Part shown: piece after piece, positions 1 through 8,658 of the stretch
How positions within the stretch are numbered: position 1 is the first letter of the stretch
Layout: every line of letters begins with the position of its first letter
Assembly (NCBI GenBank): GCA_903880855.1
Contig: CAIRQX010000037.1
Coordinates: 1 to 40,531, forward strand
Origin: an uncultured Burkholderiales bacterium
GTDB taxonomy: Bacteria > Pseudomonadota > Gammaproteobacteria > Burkholderiales > Burkholderiaceae_C
Direction: 5' to 3'
Length of the DNA stretch: 40,531 bases
Program-made: the position numbers and the translations under genes
The notes under the pieces: model-generated
Database searches by the model: none
What the model was told of the DNA's origin: nothing
Seen by the model: the letters and a program-made list of their open reading frames with translations, nothing else

Positions 1-799
1 CTGCTTCTTTGTGCCATGTACCGCCGCCACTCAATGCGCCACCGAGCAATTCACAAGCAACTGCTAAGCCAAAACCTTTGTGTTCGCCAAAGGTACGCAA
101 TGCGCCCATCTTGCCGTTGCTTTGCGGCACAACCACCACGCCGGGTTTATTGGTGGGATTGCCATGCTCATCGATCAAGGTGCCAGGTTCGACTTCGCGT
201 CCTTCGTTGTGCGCCACACGCATTTTGCCTTGGGCTACGCGGCTGGTAGCAAAGTCGAGCACAAAAGGCTCGCGTGCATTGGCGCCATATCCGATAGGAA
301 TACCGATACAACAAGGGTTGGTGCCAAAGCGACCATCGCCACCTCCAAAGGGAGCCACCACAGGGCGTGATGCAACACTTACAAAATGTAGGGACACCCA
401 TCCTTTAGCAACGGCCATCTCAGCGTAATGGCCGATACGGCCAAGATGGTGGGAGCTAGCGAGCGACATGATGCAAGCGCCATGCTGTGCCACGCGCTCA
501 AACGCCAACTCCATCGCTTGCACGCCAACGATTTGGCCAAAACCTTGCTGGCCATCCAATCCCAGCAACATGCCTGTATCGACTTTGATCGCAACGCTGC
601 TATTGGGTTTCAAGTTGCCTTCCAAAATCGCATCGACATAACGTGGTGTCATGCCCACGCCGTGCGAGTCGTGCCCACTTAAATTGGCCATCACCAAATT
701 GCTAGCAACTTGTTTGGCTTCTGCAGGAAGGCTGCCTGCTTTAACAAATATTGCGGTGATTTTGGATTCGAGATCAGAGGCTGATATTTTTAATGACAT
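1..799 (-). CDS. Ldh_2-family (malate/L-lactate dehydrogenase-like) oxidoreductase, partial
   Basis: The reading frame starts with ATG at 797-799 and runs off the left edge, giving 266 residues of a family that is usually about 340-360 long, so the C-terminus is missing. Family marks I see: SGHDSHG near residue 41 (the GHxSHG region with the catalytic His), SSHHLGRIGHY near 116, FGTNP near 158, LDFATS near 181 and EHKGFGLA near 239, the last two from the NAD(P)-binding part. Known members reduce 2-oxo acids or oxidise 2-hydroxy acids (malate, lactate, ureidoglycolate, sulfolactate, diketogulonate). It is the last visible gene of the minus-strand operon with the UxaA-type dehydratase and TRAP transporter, 83 nt behind the dehydratase, so it probably acts on the same substrate or on a hydroxy-acid product. 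The exact substrate cannot be read from sequence. The upstream ribosome binding site is weak. Confidence 0.88.
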   Translation of the reverse strand, partial: MSLKISASDLESKITAIFVKAGSLPAEAKQVASNLVMANLSGHDSHGVGMTPRYVDAILEGNLKPNSSVAIKVDTGMLLGLDGQQGFGQIVGVQAMELAFERVAQHGACIMSLASSHHLGRIGHYAEMAVAKGWVSLHFVSVASRPVVAPFGGGDGRFGTNPCCIGIPIGYGANAREPFVLDFATSRVAQGKMRVAHNEGREVEPGTLIDEHGNPTNKPGVVVVPQSNGKMGALRTFGEHKGFGLAVACELLGGALSGGGTWHKEA

Positions 800-882
800 A
801 GAAATGAACGTTTAGAAAAGATGAAAAGCGCAGAAGCAATAAGCAAGCTATCGTTTGATCTGCAGCTGAATAAACCGACAAG

Positions 883-2409
883 CTACATCACAGCACCAAC
901 CTGCCAAGGCACAAATTCGTTTTGACCATAGCCGTGTTGCTCACTCTTACTGGGCTTGCCAGATGCGCAGTCCAAGATGTCTTGGAAAATCTTTTCGCCC
1001 ATGGCTTGGACTGTTGAAGTGCCGTCGACAATTTCGCCGCAGTTGATGTCCATATCGTCTTCTTGTTTCTTCCACAAGGCGGTGTTGGTGGAAAGTTTGA
1101 GTGAAGGCGACGGTGCACAACCATACGCTGAGCCGCGTCCAGTAGTGAAGCAAATGATGTTCGCGCCGCCTGCTACTTGTCCTGTTGCACTCACGGGATC
1201 GTAGCCTGGGGTGTCCATATACACAAAGCCGTGGGTATCTACGCGCTCAGCATATTCATACACCGCTTGCAAATTAGTTGTGCCACCTTTGGCCACAGCA
1301 CCCAAAGACTTTTCCAAAATCGTGGTGAGTCCACCGGCTTTGTTGCCAGGAGAAGGGTTGTTGTTCATCTCGCCTTGGTTGATCTCGGTGTAGTGCTCCC
1401 ACCAGCGAATACGCTCGACCAATTTCTCACCCACTTCGCGACGCACAGCACGGCGAGTGAGCAAATGTTCCGCACCATAAATCTCTGGCGTCTCGCTCAA
1501 GATAGCTGTGCCACCATGCGCTACCAATATGTCCACGGCGGCACCCAATGCAGGGTTGGCGCTGATGCCTGAATAACCGTCTGAGCCACCGCACTGCAAG
1601 CCGACCACAATGTGTTCTGCGCTACAAGGCACACGTTGCACTGCATTGGCAGCAGGCAACATTTGTTTCACAAATTCAATACCTTTGGCCACTGTTTTAG
1701 CCGTACCACCGGTGTCTTGAATATTGAAGGTGTGCAAGGTGCTGCCTTCTTTTAATCCACTGTGGGCTAACCAAGCATTGAGTTGGTTAGCTTCGCAACC
1801 CAAACCCACTACAACAGCACCAGCAAAGTTGGCATGCGTCGCATAGCCTGCCAAGGTGCGCTCCAATATTTGCATGCCAGTGCCTTCGGTATCCATACCG
1901 CAGCCCGTGCCGTGTGTCAAAGCGACTACGCCATCCACGTTAGGGAAATCAGCTAAGGCAGAGGGGTTGGTCTGGCGCGAAAAATAGTCAGCAATCGCGC
2001 GCGCTGCAGTCGCGGAACAATTCACGCTCGACAAAATTCCGATGTAATTGCGTGTTGCTACACGCCCATCGGCACGCACGATGCCTTGAAAGTTGGCGTG
2101 CCGCTTTTCGGGTTCTGGTTTGACATCTTCACAAAACGCATAGTCGCGGGTGAAGTTACCTTTTTCTGGGCCCATGTCTAGGTTGTGCACATGCACATGG
2201 TCGCCCGCAGAAATAGCGCGACTAGCAAAGCCAATGATTTGGTTGTAGCGACGAACAGGCTCACCTGCACGGATGTCACGAATAGCGATTTTGTGACCAG
2301 GTGGAATGAGACCGCGCACGTTCACGTGTTCCACTGAAGCGCCACTCATCAATTGGCTACGCGCAATGACTACGTCGTCAGCGGTATGGAGTCGAATAAA
2401 AGATTGCAT
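883..2409 (-). CDS. UxaA-family sugar-acid dehydratase (altronate/galactarate dehydratase type)
   Basis: A 508-residue full-length UxaA/GarD-family protein. Residues 1 to about 85 look like the SAF domain; the rest holds the dehydratase parts with GRVATRNYIGIL, THGTGCGMDTEG, VVGLGCEANQ, LQCGGSDGYSG, NNPSPGNKAGG and TTGRGSAYGCAPSPS, including several conserved Cys and His that may hold iron. The family removes water from aldonic or aldaric acids to give 2-keto-3-deoxy acids. I chose ATG at 2407-2409 because the family begins close to this point (MQSFIRLH); a GTG at 2451 would overlap the end of the DctM gene. It sits 14 nt behind the TRAP large permease gene, so it is co-transcribed with the importer. 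The substrate may be altronate, galactarate, a pentonate or a 6-deoxyaldonate such as fuconate; the neighbouring SDR and FAH genes favour one of the latter two (inference). Confidence 0.9.
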   Translation of the reverse strand: MQSFIRLHTADDVVIARSQLMSGASVEHVNVRGLIPPGHKIAIRDIRAGEPVRRYNQIIGFASRAISAGDHVHVHNLDMGPEKGNFTRDYAFCEDVKPEPEKRHANFQGIVRADGRVATRNYIGILSSVNCSATAARAIADYFSRQTNPSALADFPNVDGVVALTHGTGCGMDTEGTGMQILERTLAGYATHANFAGAVVVGLGCEANQLNAWLAHSGLKEGSTLHTFNIQDTGGTAKTVAKGIEFVKQMLPAANAVQRVPCSAEHIVVGLQCGGSDGYSGISANPALGAAVDILVAHGGTAILSETPEIYGAEHLLTRRAVRREVGEKLVERIRWWEHYTEINQGEMNNNPSPGNKAGGLTTILEKSLGAVAKGGTTNLQAVYEYAERVDTHGFVYMDTPGYDPVSATGQVAGGANIICFTTGRGSAYGCAPSPSLKLSTNTALWKKQEDDMDINCGEIVDGTSTVQAMGEKIFQDILDCASGKPSKSEQHGYGQNEFVPWQVGAVM

Positions 2410-2423
2410 AAAAAATTTGCGAT

Positions 2424-3821
2424 TTATTGATAAACCATTTTGGGTAACCACAGTACCAAGCTAGGCACATAAGTGATGACAACCAAACTACCCAGCAAAG
2501 GCACCAACCAAGGCAAGATTGCCATGGTGGTGCGTTCCACACTGAGTTTGGCAACGCGTGCCAAGACAAACAGCACCATACCCATGGGGGGATGGAGCAA
2601 ACCAATCATCAAGTTCAACACCATGACCAAACCGAAGTGCACCAGGTTGATGCCTAGTTGCTGGCAGATGGGAACCAAGATAGGCACCAAGATGGTGATG
2701 GCTGCAGTTGGTTCTAAAAAGCATCCGACAAATAACATCAGCAAATTTGCTAACAACAAAAATTTCCAAGGCTCATCGGTCACGCCGAGCACCCATTGAC
2801 CGATCGCAGCAGTCACGCCAGTGGCGGTCAACATCCAGCCAAAAATACTCGCTGCGGCAACAATGAACAAAACGGTAGCAGTGGTCTCTACGGTATCTAG
2901 ACAGACTTTGACAAACATCGTGATGTTCATCGTGCGATACCACAGCAAGCCCAAAATCATCGCCCATACGCAAGCTGCTATGGCGCCTTCGGTGGGCGTG
3001 AAAACACCGGTAGACATTCCGCCAATCAGCAACACCGGCGTCATGATAGGGAGCACGGCTTGAAAGTTAAATAACTTGTCTGCCGCAAATAAAACAATCA
3101 AAGCAAAAAAGACAGTCCACTGCGCATGAAAGCCCAAGGTTGTGACCAAGTACCAAATCGACAAGGGCCACGCAATGACCACCGCGGTTTCTGCCAAAGC
3201 TTTGATGACGCGCAGCCATTCAAATTTGACATCAGAGCCCCAATTGTTTTTGTGTGCAAAGTAAGCCACGGTCAGCATCATCAGCAACGCCATCAATACG
3301 CCAGGCAAGATGCCCGCTAAAAACAATGCGCCTACTGACACGTTGGCCATCATGCCGTAGATCACAAAAGGCAAGCTCGGCGGAATGATGGGGCCGAGTG
3401 TGGCGGAAGCAGCTGTCACGCCCACAGAAAACTCTTTGCTGTAGCCGTGGTCTGTCATGGCTTTGATTTCAATTGTGCCTAAGCCTGCTGCATCTGCAAT
3501 GGCCGTACCGCTCATGCCTGCAAAGATGACAGACCCTAAAACATTCACATGACCTAAGCCGCCTTTGAGCCACCCCACTAAGGCCAGCGCATAGTTGTAA
3601 ATGCGGTTGGTGATGCCGGCGTTGTTCATCAAGTTGCCGGCAAGAATAAAGAAAGGAACGGCTAGCAAAGGAAAGCTATCAATACCTGACACCATGCGGT
3701 GAATCACCACAAAGGGTGGCGTAGTGTCTTGAATGATCAAATAAATGAGGGATGCACCTGCCATCGCAATCGCGACTGGAATACCACCACTCATTAGAAA
3801 CAGAAAAATAATTTTTAGCAT
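2424..3821 (-). CDS. dctM: TRAP transporter large permease (DctM family)
   Basis: A 465-residue, very hydrophobic protein with about a dozen membrane segments from the first residues on. Typical DctM stretches include AVPFFILAGNLMN near residue 53, FAGMSGTAIADAAGLG near 99, ASATLGPIIPPSLPFVIYG near 138 and FTPTEGAIAACVW near 269. The DctM subunit forms the Na+-coupled channel of tripartite ATP-independent periplasmic transporters. It lies between dctQ (23 nt upstream) and the dehydratase gene (14 nt downstream) in the same direction. No good Shine-Dalgarno is visible before the ATG, so translation coupling to dctQ is likely. Length and order are normal for the family. Confidence 0.95.
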   Translation of the reverse strand: MLKIIFLFLMSGGIPVAIAMAGASLIYLIIQDTTPPFVVIHRMVSGIDSFPLLAVPFFILAGNLMNNAGITNRIYNYALALVGWLKGGLGHVNVLGSVIFAGMSGTAIADAAGLGTIEIKAMTDHGYSKEFSVGVTAASATLGPIIPPSLPFVIYGMMANVSVGALFLAGILPGVLMALLMMLTVAYFAHKNNWGSDVKFEWLRVIKALAETAVVIAWPLSIWYLVTTLGFHAQWTVFFALIVLFAADKLFNFQAVLPIMTPVLLIGGMSTGVFTPTEGAIAACVWAMILGLLWYRTMNITMFVKVCLDTVETTATVLFIVAAASIFGWMLTATGVTAAIGQWVLGVTDEPWKFLLLANLLMLFVGCFLEPTAAITILVPILVPICQQLGINLVHFGLVMVLNLMIGLLHPPMGMVLFVLARVAKLSVERTTMAILPWLVPLLGSLVVITYVPSLVLWLPKMVYQ

Positions 3822-3844
3822 GACTTAGAACTTGTAAATGTGTA

Positions 3845-4423
3845 TCAAGCGATGTCTTGCATCGTCGATTCAGGGCGCTCTAAAACGCTGTAGCCACGTT
3901 GCCAATGCACTTTGGCAACCCACATCGAACGTAAAAACATGGCAGCAAAACCGAACATACAAATGCCATAGACGATATTCATGGGCAAATCGATGATGGT
4001 CATTTTGTAACTACCCAAACGCTCCATCATTTGCCACGTTAGAAAAGTCGCAGCACCTAAAAAAGCGCATCGCAAAATGTCTGTCACGACAGACAAAGTG
4101 CGACACACCCAATGCGGCAAATGGCGATAGAAAAAATCGACTTGGATATGGTTGTTTTTTGCGACGCCAATCGCTGCCCCCGTAAATACGGTGGCAATGA
4201 GAAGGTAGCGCGCAATTTCTTCTGTCCATGCCGCAGAATCGTTCATCACATAGCGTGTGAAGAACTGGTAAAAAACGGTGAGTCCAAGCGCCCAGAAAAA
4301 TATCAGTGCCACCCAAGCCTCTGCAGGCGTATCTGAAAAATTCACTGCATCGTCTTGGGCATGGAACTGGCCGTCATCCCCCATGACTTTGGGGCCTGAA
4401 TAAATATCTGGGCTCGTACTCAT
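3845..4423 (-). CDS. dctQ: TRAP transporter small permease (DctQ family)
   Basis: A 192-residue protein with four predicted membrane segments: WVALIFFWALGLTVFYQFFTRY, a second around YLLIATVFTGAAIGVAK, a third near the Ala/Leu-rich LRCAFLGAATFLTW and a last near IVYGICMFGFAAMFL. The stretch RYVMNDSAAWTEEIARYLLI is the usual DctQ signature (Trp-Thr-Glu-Glu followed by the second helix), and NNHIQVDFF follows it. The small subunit pairs with DctM to form the membrane part of a TRAP transporter. It starts 25 nt after the dctP stop. The N-terminal 30 residues are polar and longer than in short DctQ proteins, otherwise ordinary. Confidence 0.93.
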   Translation of the reverse strand: MSTSPDIYSGPKVMGDDGQFHAQDDAVNFSDTPAEAWVALIFFWALGLTVFYQFFTRYVMNDSAAWTEEIARYLLIATVFTGAAIGVAKNNHIQVDFFYRHLPHWVCRTLSVVTDILRCAFLGAATFLTWQMMERLGSYKMTIIDLPMNIVYGICMFGFAAMFLRSMWVAKVHWQRGYSVLERPESTMQDIA

Positions 4424-4448
4424 AGTGTTTTACCAATCCGCCGCTTGG

Positions 4449-5435
4449 TTATTTGACCGCTTGGATCTTGTCAAAGTCAGCCTTGGTAAAGCCCAATGAT
4501 TCCAAGGGCTTGTTCTTCAGCACAGAGTCTTGGAAGCTCTTGCGGTCTACGCTGACCACAGCCAAACCTTTTTTCTTGAACTCTTCGACCAACTCAGCTT
4601 CGCGTTTTTTGATCTTGGCAGATCCGCGTGCTGCTGCTTCAAGCGTCACTTCAGTGAACATTTTTTTCTCGGCATCTGTCAGTTTGCTCCAGACGTGCGG
4701 TGCAATTTGCGTGGTCACACCATCGACGATATGGCCTGTGAGCATGATGGCTTTTTGGACTTCAAAAAACTTCTTGGCTTCGATCGTCGTCAAAGGATTT
4801 TCTTGCGCATCGACTGTGCCGTTTTGCAAGGCCAAATACACCTCAGCAAATGCAATCGGTGTGGGGTTGGCGCCGCATGCTTGCCATGTGGCGGTGTAGG
4901 CAGGAACGTCAGGCACGCGAATCTTCAGGCCTTTGACGCCATCACAGTTGGTGAATGGTTTTTGTGCAGACGTATGGCGAGCGCCATAGTAGGTGTAGGC
5001 CGTCACCTGAATGCCTGTTTTGGTACGGAACTCATTGACCATCTCTTGGAAGATGGCGCTCTTGGAATATGCCAATAAGTGGTCACCGTCACGGAAGATA
5101 AATGGGTAGTAGGCAATGCCAAAACGTGGGTAGGTGCGCGCGGCAAACGATGGGCCACTGATGATGATGTCCACCGTACCCAAGGTAAGGCCTTGGTTGA
5201 TGTCGGTTTCTTTACCTAGGGACGAAGCAGGAAAGACTTGGATATCAAATTTGCCATTGCTGCGTTTTTTAATTTCTTCTGCTGCCCATACCGACTCGGT
5301 GTGATAAGGCTCAGATGTTTCATACACGTGGGCCCATTTCAGCTTTTGCTGTGCAAAAGCGACTGGCGCTGCAATCAAGCCAAAGGCTAAAGCTGCTGCG
5401 CTAGCGAGTATTTTCAGATGGTTTCTTTTTGTCAT
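4449..5435 (-). CDS. dctP: TRAP transporter substrate-binding protein (DctP family)
   Basis: A 328-residue periplasmic binding protein. Residues 1-28 form a Sec signal peptide (KR near the start, Ala/Leu-rich core, cleavage near AFAQQ). The body has the DctP pattern: SLGKETDINQGLTLGTVDI near residue 72, KGLKIRVPDVPAY near 169 with the Arg that binds the substrate carboxylate in characterised TRAP proteins, and NGTVDAQENPLTTI near 205. It is the first gene of the operon and has a strong ribosome binding site, AAGGAG, 7 nt before the ATG. It captures an acid substrate and hands it to DctQM. Sugar acids are the likely ligand class from the downstream enzymes, but the binding pocket does not name the ligand. 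Confidence 0.95.
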   Translation of the reverse strand: MTKRNHLKILASAAALAFGLIAAPVAFAQQKLKWAHVYETSEPYHTESVWAAEEIKKRSNGKFDIQVFPASSLGKETDINQGLTLGTVDIIISGPSFAARTYPRFGIAYYPFIFRDGDHLLAYSKSAIFQEMVNEFRTKTGIQVTAYTYYGARHTSAQKPFTNCDGVKGLKIRVPDVPAYTATWQACGANPTPIAFAEVYLALQNGTVDAQENPLTTIEAKKFFEVQKAIMLTGHIVDGVTTQIAPHVWSKLTDAEKKMFTEVTLEAAARGSAKIKKREAELVEEFKKKGLAVVSVDRKSFQDSVLKNKPLESLGFTKADFDKIQAVK

Positions 5436-5652
5436 CGTTGTCTCCTTATGTGGAAGGGTTGAGGGGAAAGTGAGAAATAGTAAGCGGGTCCATCAAGCGC
5501 ATATGGATAAAGATGATTAAGCGCTTGCCTAGATTCAAGGATGCGGGAATACCACCATTGGACAATCGTCATACCAAATGCACAATCGTGAAAACCCGCA
5601 TGAAATAGATGCTTTCAAAGGGGCGCGTACGCGCCCGTAAGGAGACCACCCC
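5436..5652. promoter_or_regulatory. Divergent control region between dctP and the SDR gene
   Basis: This 217-bp gap separates the two divergent transcription units and must hold both promoters. I see three candidate sites. The palindrome AAGCGCTT at 5519-5526 fits the AANCGNTT core of LacI/GalR-type operators, and a related half (TCAAGCGCATA) lies about 25 bp to its left. The octamer ACAATCGT occurs at 5562-5569 and 5582-5589, start to start 20 bp, about two helical turns. The 16-bp perfect palindrome GGGCGCGTACGCGCCC at 5621-5636 ends two bases before the AAGGAG ribosome binding site of the SDR gene. No regulator gene lies in the window next to this region. A weak -35/-10 pair (TTGGAC at 5558, CACAAT at 5581, 17-bp spacer) could serve the SDR gene. 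Confidence 0.4.
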
Positions 5653-6402
5653 ATGAGACTCAAAGGAAAAAAAGCCCTAATTACCGCTGCAGGTCAGGGA
5701 ATAGGCGAAGCCACGGCCCGTGCCTTCGCTGCAGAAGGCGCGACGGTGTATGCCACCGATGTCAACGCTGCACTGCTAAAAAAATTCGAAGGCGTAGCCA
5801 ATATCCATGCGTCGGTATTGGATGTTTTGAACAAAGAAGCCATACAAGCTCAGGTCGCCAAAATCCCACATATCGATATTGTTTTTAATTGCGCGGGTTA
5901 CGTGCACAACGGACCCATCTTGGGTGCGACCGACGACGAATGGAACTTCGCCTTCAATTTAAATGTACGATCACAGTTTTGGATGATTCAGGCAGTGTTG
6001 CCCAAGATGCTGGCCCACTTCGAGAAAACTGGCCAAAGCAGCAGCATTATCAATATGGCAAGTGTGTGCTCTAGTGTGAAAGGCATTCCAAACCGTTTTG
6101 TGTATGGCAGTAGTAAAGCCGCGGTCATTGGTTTGACCAAGAGCGTTGCGGCAGACTATGTGCGCCAAGGCATTCGTTGCAATTGCATTTGCCCCGGTAC
6201 GGTAGATACCCCTTCATTGCATGACCGTATCAACAGCTACGACGATCCCGTCAAAGCACGGCAAGACTTTATCAACCGCCAACCGATGGGACGCTTGGCG
6301 CAAGCCCATGAAATAGCACCCATCCTCACCTTCTTGGCGTCTGATGAGTCTGTCTTTGCCACAGGTAATGCCTATATGGTCGATGGCGGCATGACCATTT
6401 AA
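5653..6402 (+). CDS. Short-chain dehydrogenase, probable 2-keto-3-deoxy-sugar-acid 4-dehydrogenase
   Basis: A 249-residue classical SDR. The cofactor motif AAGQGIG is at about residues 12-18, an Asp at 36 after the second strand points to NAD+ rather than NADP+, NCAG is at 79-82, Asn103, Ser137 and the catalytic Tyr151-x3-Lys155 are in place, and CPGTVDTPS follows. The ribosome binding site AAGGAG precedes the ATG by 9 nt. Its close pairing with an FAH-family hydrolase (51 nt downstream) is the arrangement known from non-phosphorylating L-fucose, L-rhamnose and pentose pathways, where the SDR oxidises a 2-keto-3-deoxy acid at C4 and the hydrolase splits the 2,4-diketo acid. That role is inferred from context; sequence alone shows only an NAD-dependent SDR. 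Confidence 0.9.
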   Translation: MRLKGKKALITAAGQGIGEATARAFAAEGATVYATDVNAALLKKFEGVANIHASVLDVLNKEAIQAQVAKIPHIDIVFNCAGYVHNGPILGATDDEWNFAFNLNVRSQFWMIQAVLPKMLAHFEKTGQSSSIINMASVCSSVKGIPNRFVYGSSKAAVIGLTKSVAADYVRQGIRCNCICPGTVDTPSLHDRINSYDDPVKARQDFINRQPMGRLAQAHEIAPILTFLASDESVFATGNAYMVDGGMTI

Positions 6403-6452
6403 ATCGCGTAAATCACGCTACCATCCATTGTTTTTTTAAAAGGACTCACCCC

Positions 6453-7316
6453 ATGAAACTCGTTCGTTACGGCCAACCTGGTAAAGAAAAACCAGGTCTG
6501 ATTGATGCACACGGCAAATTGCGCGACTTGAGCAAAGTCATCCACGATGTGACACCAGATCAACTAGGCGATAAAGCCTTGGCAAAGTTGGCCAAACTCA
6601 ATACGGACAAGTTGCCCTTGGTCAAAGGCAAGCCCCGCATGGGTTGCCCAATAAGCTTTATCAGTAAATTTGTTGCCATCGGTTTGAATTACGCAGACCA
6701 TGCCGCTGAATCAGGTATGCCCATTCCCAAAGAACCTATCGTGTTCTTGAAAGCCAACAGTTGTATTCAAGGCCCCGATGACGATGTCATGTTGCCAAAA
6801 GGATCCGTCAAAACTGATTGGGAAGTAGAACTCGGCATCGTGATCGGAACTAAAGCACGTTACGTCTCGCAAAAGAATGCACTTGATTACGTGGCCGGCT
6901 ATTGCGTAGTCAATGATGTGAGCGAGCGCGAATACCAGTTGGAGCGCGGCGGTTCATGGGACAAGGGCAAGGGCTGCGATACCTTCGGCCCGATTGGCCC
7001 TTGGATGGTCACCAAAGACGAAGTGCCAAACCCACAAAAACTCCATATGTGGTTGGAGCTTAATGGCAAGCGTATGCAAGACGGCAGCACCAAAACCATG
7101 ATTTTTGGTGTGACCAAGTTGGTGAGCTATGTCAGCCAATTCATGACTTTGAATCCTGGCGACGTCATCACCACCGGCACGCCTCCTGGCGTGGGCGCAG
7201 GTATCAAAGTCAATGGCAAGTCTGCACCCGTTTTCTTGAAGCGTGGTGACAAGGTGTCTCTTGGTATCGAAGGCTTAGGAGAGCAGAGTCAGAAGATTGT
7301 GGCGTTCAAAGCCTAA
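6453..7316 (+). CDS. FAH-family hydrolase (2,4-diketo-3-deoxy-acid hydrolase type)
   Basis: A 287-residue fumarylacetoacetate-hydrolase-family protein. An N-terminal domain of about 65 residues precedes the FAH core: AIGLNYADHAAESG near residue 75, VFLKANSCIQGP, DWEVELGIVIG near 127 (acidic metal ligands), YCVVNDVSEREYQLE, GCDTFGPIGPW, and TGTPPGVGAG near 245. Members of this subgroup split 2,4-diketo-3-deoxy sugar acids into pyruvate and lactate or glycolate using a divalent metal; others act as ureidoglycolate lyases or oxaloacetate decarboxylases. Being behind the SDR and opposite a dehydratase plus TRAP importer favours the diketo-acid role (inference). The start ATG is preceded by AAAAGGA. 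The gene ends the plus-strand unit. Confidence 0.9.
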   Translation: MKLVRYGQPGKEKPGLIDAHGKLRDLSKVIHDVTPDQLGDKALAKLAKLNTDKLPLVKGKPRMGCPISFISKFVAIGLNYADHAAESGMPIPKEPIVFLKANSCIQGPDDDVMLPKGSVKTDWEVELGIVIGTKARYVSQKNALDYVAGYCVVNDVSEREYQLERGGSWDKGKGCDTFGPIGPWMVTKDEVPNPQKLHMWLELNGKRMQDGSTKTMIFGVTKLVSYVSQFMTLNPGDVITTGTPPGVGAGIKVNGKSAPVFLKRGDKVSLGIEGLGEQSQKIVAFKA

Positions 7317-7386
7317 TCACTCTAAGTCGCTTATAACCAACGCCATGTGTGTTGCAAGCCTTAGGGCGTGAACACCATGGTGTTTT

Positions 7387-8295
7387 TTATAGCGAGACGA
7401 CTTGCAAGCCTGGTAGCGCTTGCGCAGGAAATTCTTCTCGGTCAAACGCGGTATCACCATCTTCAAACGCTTCGCCTGTCGCCACCAGATTTTTGAAATC
7501 AAATTTAGAGTGGTCCAGCAAATGCGATGGCACGACATTTTGCAAAGCTGCAAACATATTCTCAATACGGCCAGGGAACTTCTTTTCCCATTCGCGCAAC
7601 ATTTCACCGACGACTTGTCTTTGCAAACCATCTTGGCTGCCACACAGTGTGCAAGGGATGATGGGAAATTGTCGGTAAGCAGCCCAACGTACTAAGTCTT
7701 TTTCAGCGACATACGCCAAAGGACGAATGACCATATGGTCTCCGCCGTCGCTCACCAATTTGGGCGGCATGCTTTTGAGCTTGCCGCCAAAGAACATATT
7801 CAAAAAGAAAGTTTGCAAAATATCGTCGCGGTGGTGCCCCAGCGCAATTTTGTTGCAGCCTAACTCACCAGCCACGCGGTACAAAATGCCGCGGCGCAAA
7901 CGCGAACACAAGCTACACATGGTTTTGCCTTCGGGCACTTTTTCTTTGACGATGGAATAAGTATCTTGCGTCTCAATACGAAACTTCACGCCAAGTTGCG
8001 TGAGGTACTTAGGCAAAACATCTGCCGGAAAACCCGGTTGTTTTTGGTCTAGGTTAACGGCAATCAATTCAAATGAAATAGGCGCACGCGCTTGCATTTT
8101 GAGCAAGATGTCGAGCATGGCGTAGCTGTCTTTGCCGCCTGACATGCACACCATGACCTTATCGCCTTCTTCGATCATGTTGTAGTCGACGATGGCTTCG
8201 CCAACTTGGCGGCACAAACGTTTTTCGAGTTTGTGGTTCTCGTGTTCGATTTTGATTTGGGCGGGTTTTTCAGCGGTTGTCATTGCGTTCACCAT
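7387..8295 (-). CDS. ttcA: tRNA 2-thiocytidine(32) synthetase
   Basis: A 302-residue TtcA protein that makes 2-thiocytidine at position 32 of some tRNAs with ATP and an iron-sulfur cluster. It has the PP-loop SGGKDS at residues 52-57 and the two Cys pairs CSLC (127-130) and CTLC (215-218) that hold the cluster, plus LGHHRDD near 152. The first possible ATG (8293-8295) overlaps the end of folB by 7 nt; a second ATG four codons later (8281-8283) is nearly as good because the ribosome binding sequence AGGA is close to the first and rather far from the second. The overlap suggests translational coupling with the upstream pterin genes. Confidence 0.95.
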   Translation of the reverse strand: MVNAMTTAEKPAQIKIEHENHKLEKRLCRQVGEAIVDYNMIEEGDKVMVCMSGGKDSYAMLDILLKMQARAPISFELIAVNLDQKQPGFPADVLPKYLTQLGVKFRIETQDTYSIVKEKVPEGKTMCSLCSRLRRGILYRVAGELGCNKIALGHHRDDILQTFFLNMFFGGKLKSMPPKLVSDGGDHMVIRPLAYVAEKDLVRWAAYRQFPIIPCTLCGSQDGLQRQVVGEMLREWEKKFPGRIENMFAALQNVVPSHLLDHSKFDFKNLVATGEAFEDGDTAFDREEFPAQALPGLQVVSL

Positions 8296-8657
8296 TGTCC
8301 TGTTTCCATGCGAATCGCGACTTCGCAGTCTTCAAAAATTTCTAACTTAGCGATTTTGACGCGAACGCCCAATACGCCAGGTAATTGCATCAAACGATGC
8401 GCTAATTTGCCAATCAAGCTTTCCAGCAAGTTCACATGCTCTGCCGTGCACTCACTAATGATGATGTTACGTACCTTGCGGTAGTCCAGCACATGGTGGA
8501 TATCGTCATCACTGGGCATCAGGGGCTGACTACCGAGGTTGAGTTCGGCGTCTACCTGAATTGGTTGCGGGTTATCGATTTCATGTTCCAAGATGCCAAG
8601 GTTGGCATCAAAACGCAAGCCTTGCAGTGAGAGGATTTGGGTGCCTTTGTTCAACAT
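8289..8657 (-). CDS. folB: Dihydroneopterin aldolase/epimerase family protein, copy 1
   Basis: A 122-residue FolB-family protein, normal in length for the tunnelling fold. The tail positions match family catalytic residues: Glu near 24 (LEHEIDN), Tyr in VLDYRKV near 63, Glu in NLLESLIG near 79, and Lys in KIAKLEIF near 103. FolB converts dihydroneopterin to 6-hydroxymethyl-dihydropterin in folate synthesis; the related FolX epimerises dihydroneopterin triphosphate. It is separated by a single base from a second, quite different family copy and is followed by ttcA with a short overlap. Which copy is FolB and which might be FolX cannot be settled by eye. Confidence 0.85.
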   Translation of the reverse strand: MLNKGTQILSLQGLRFDANLGILEHEIDNPQPIQVDAELNLGSQPLMPSDDDIHHVLDYRKVRNIIISECTAEHVNLLESLIGKLAHRLMQLPGVLGVRVKIAKLEIFEDCEVAIRMETGQW

Positions 8658-8658
8658 C

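Noticed and set aside
4530-5078. 182-codon open frame antisense to dctP
   Set aside because: Fully inside the clear dctP gene and without any recognisable domain; a shadow frame.
7371-7386. Palindrome AACACCATGGTGTT followed by T run as terminator of the FAH gene
   Set aside because: Only about five pairs with a four-base loop; too weak to call, although no better terminator is visible in this gap.
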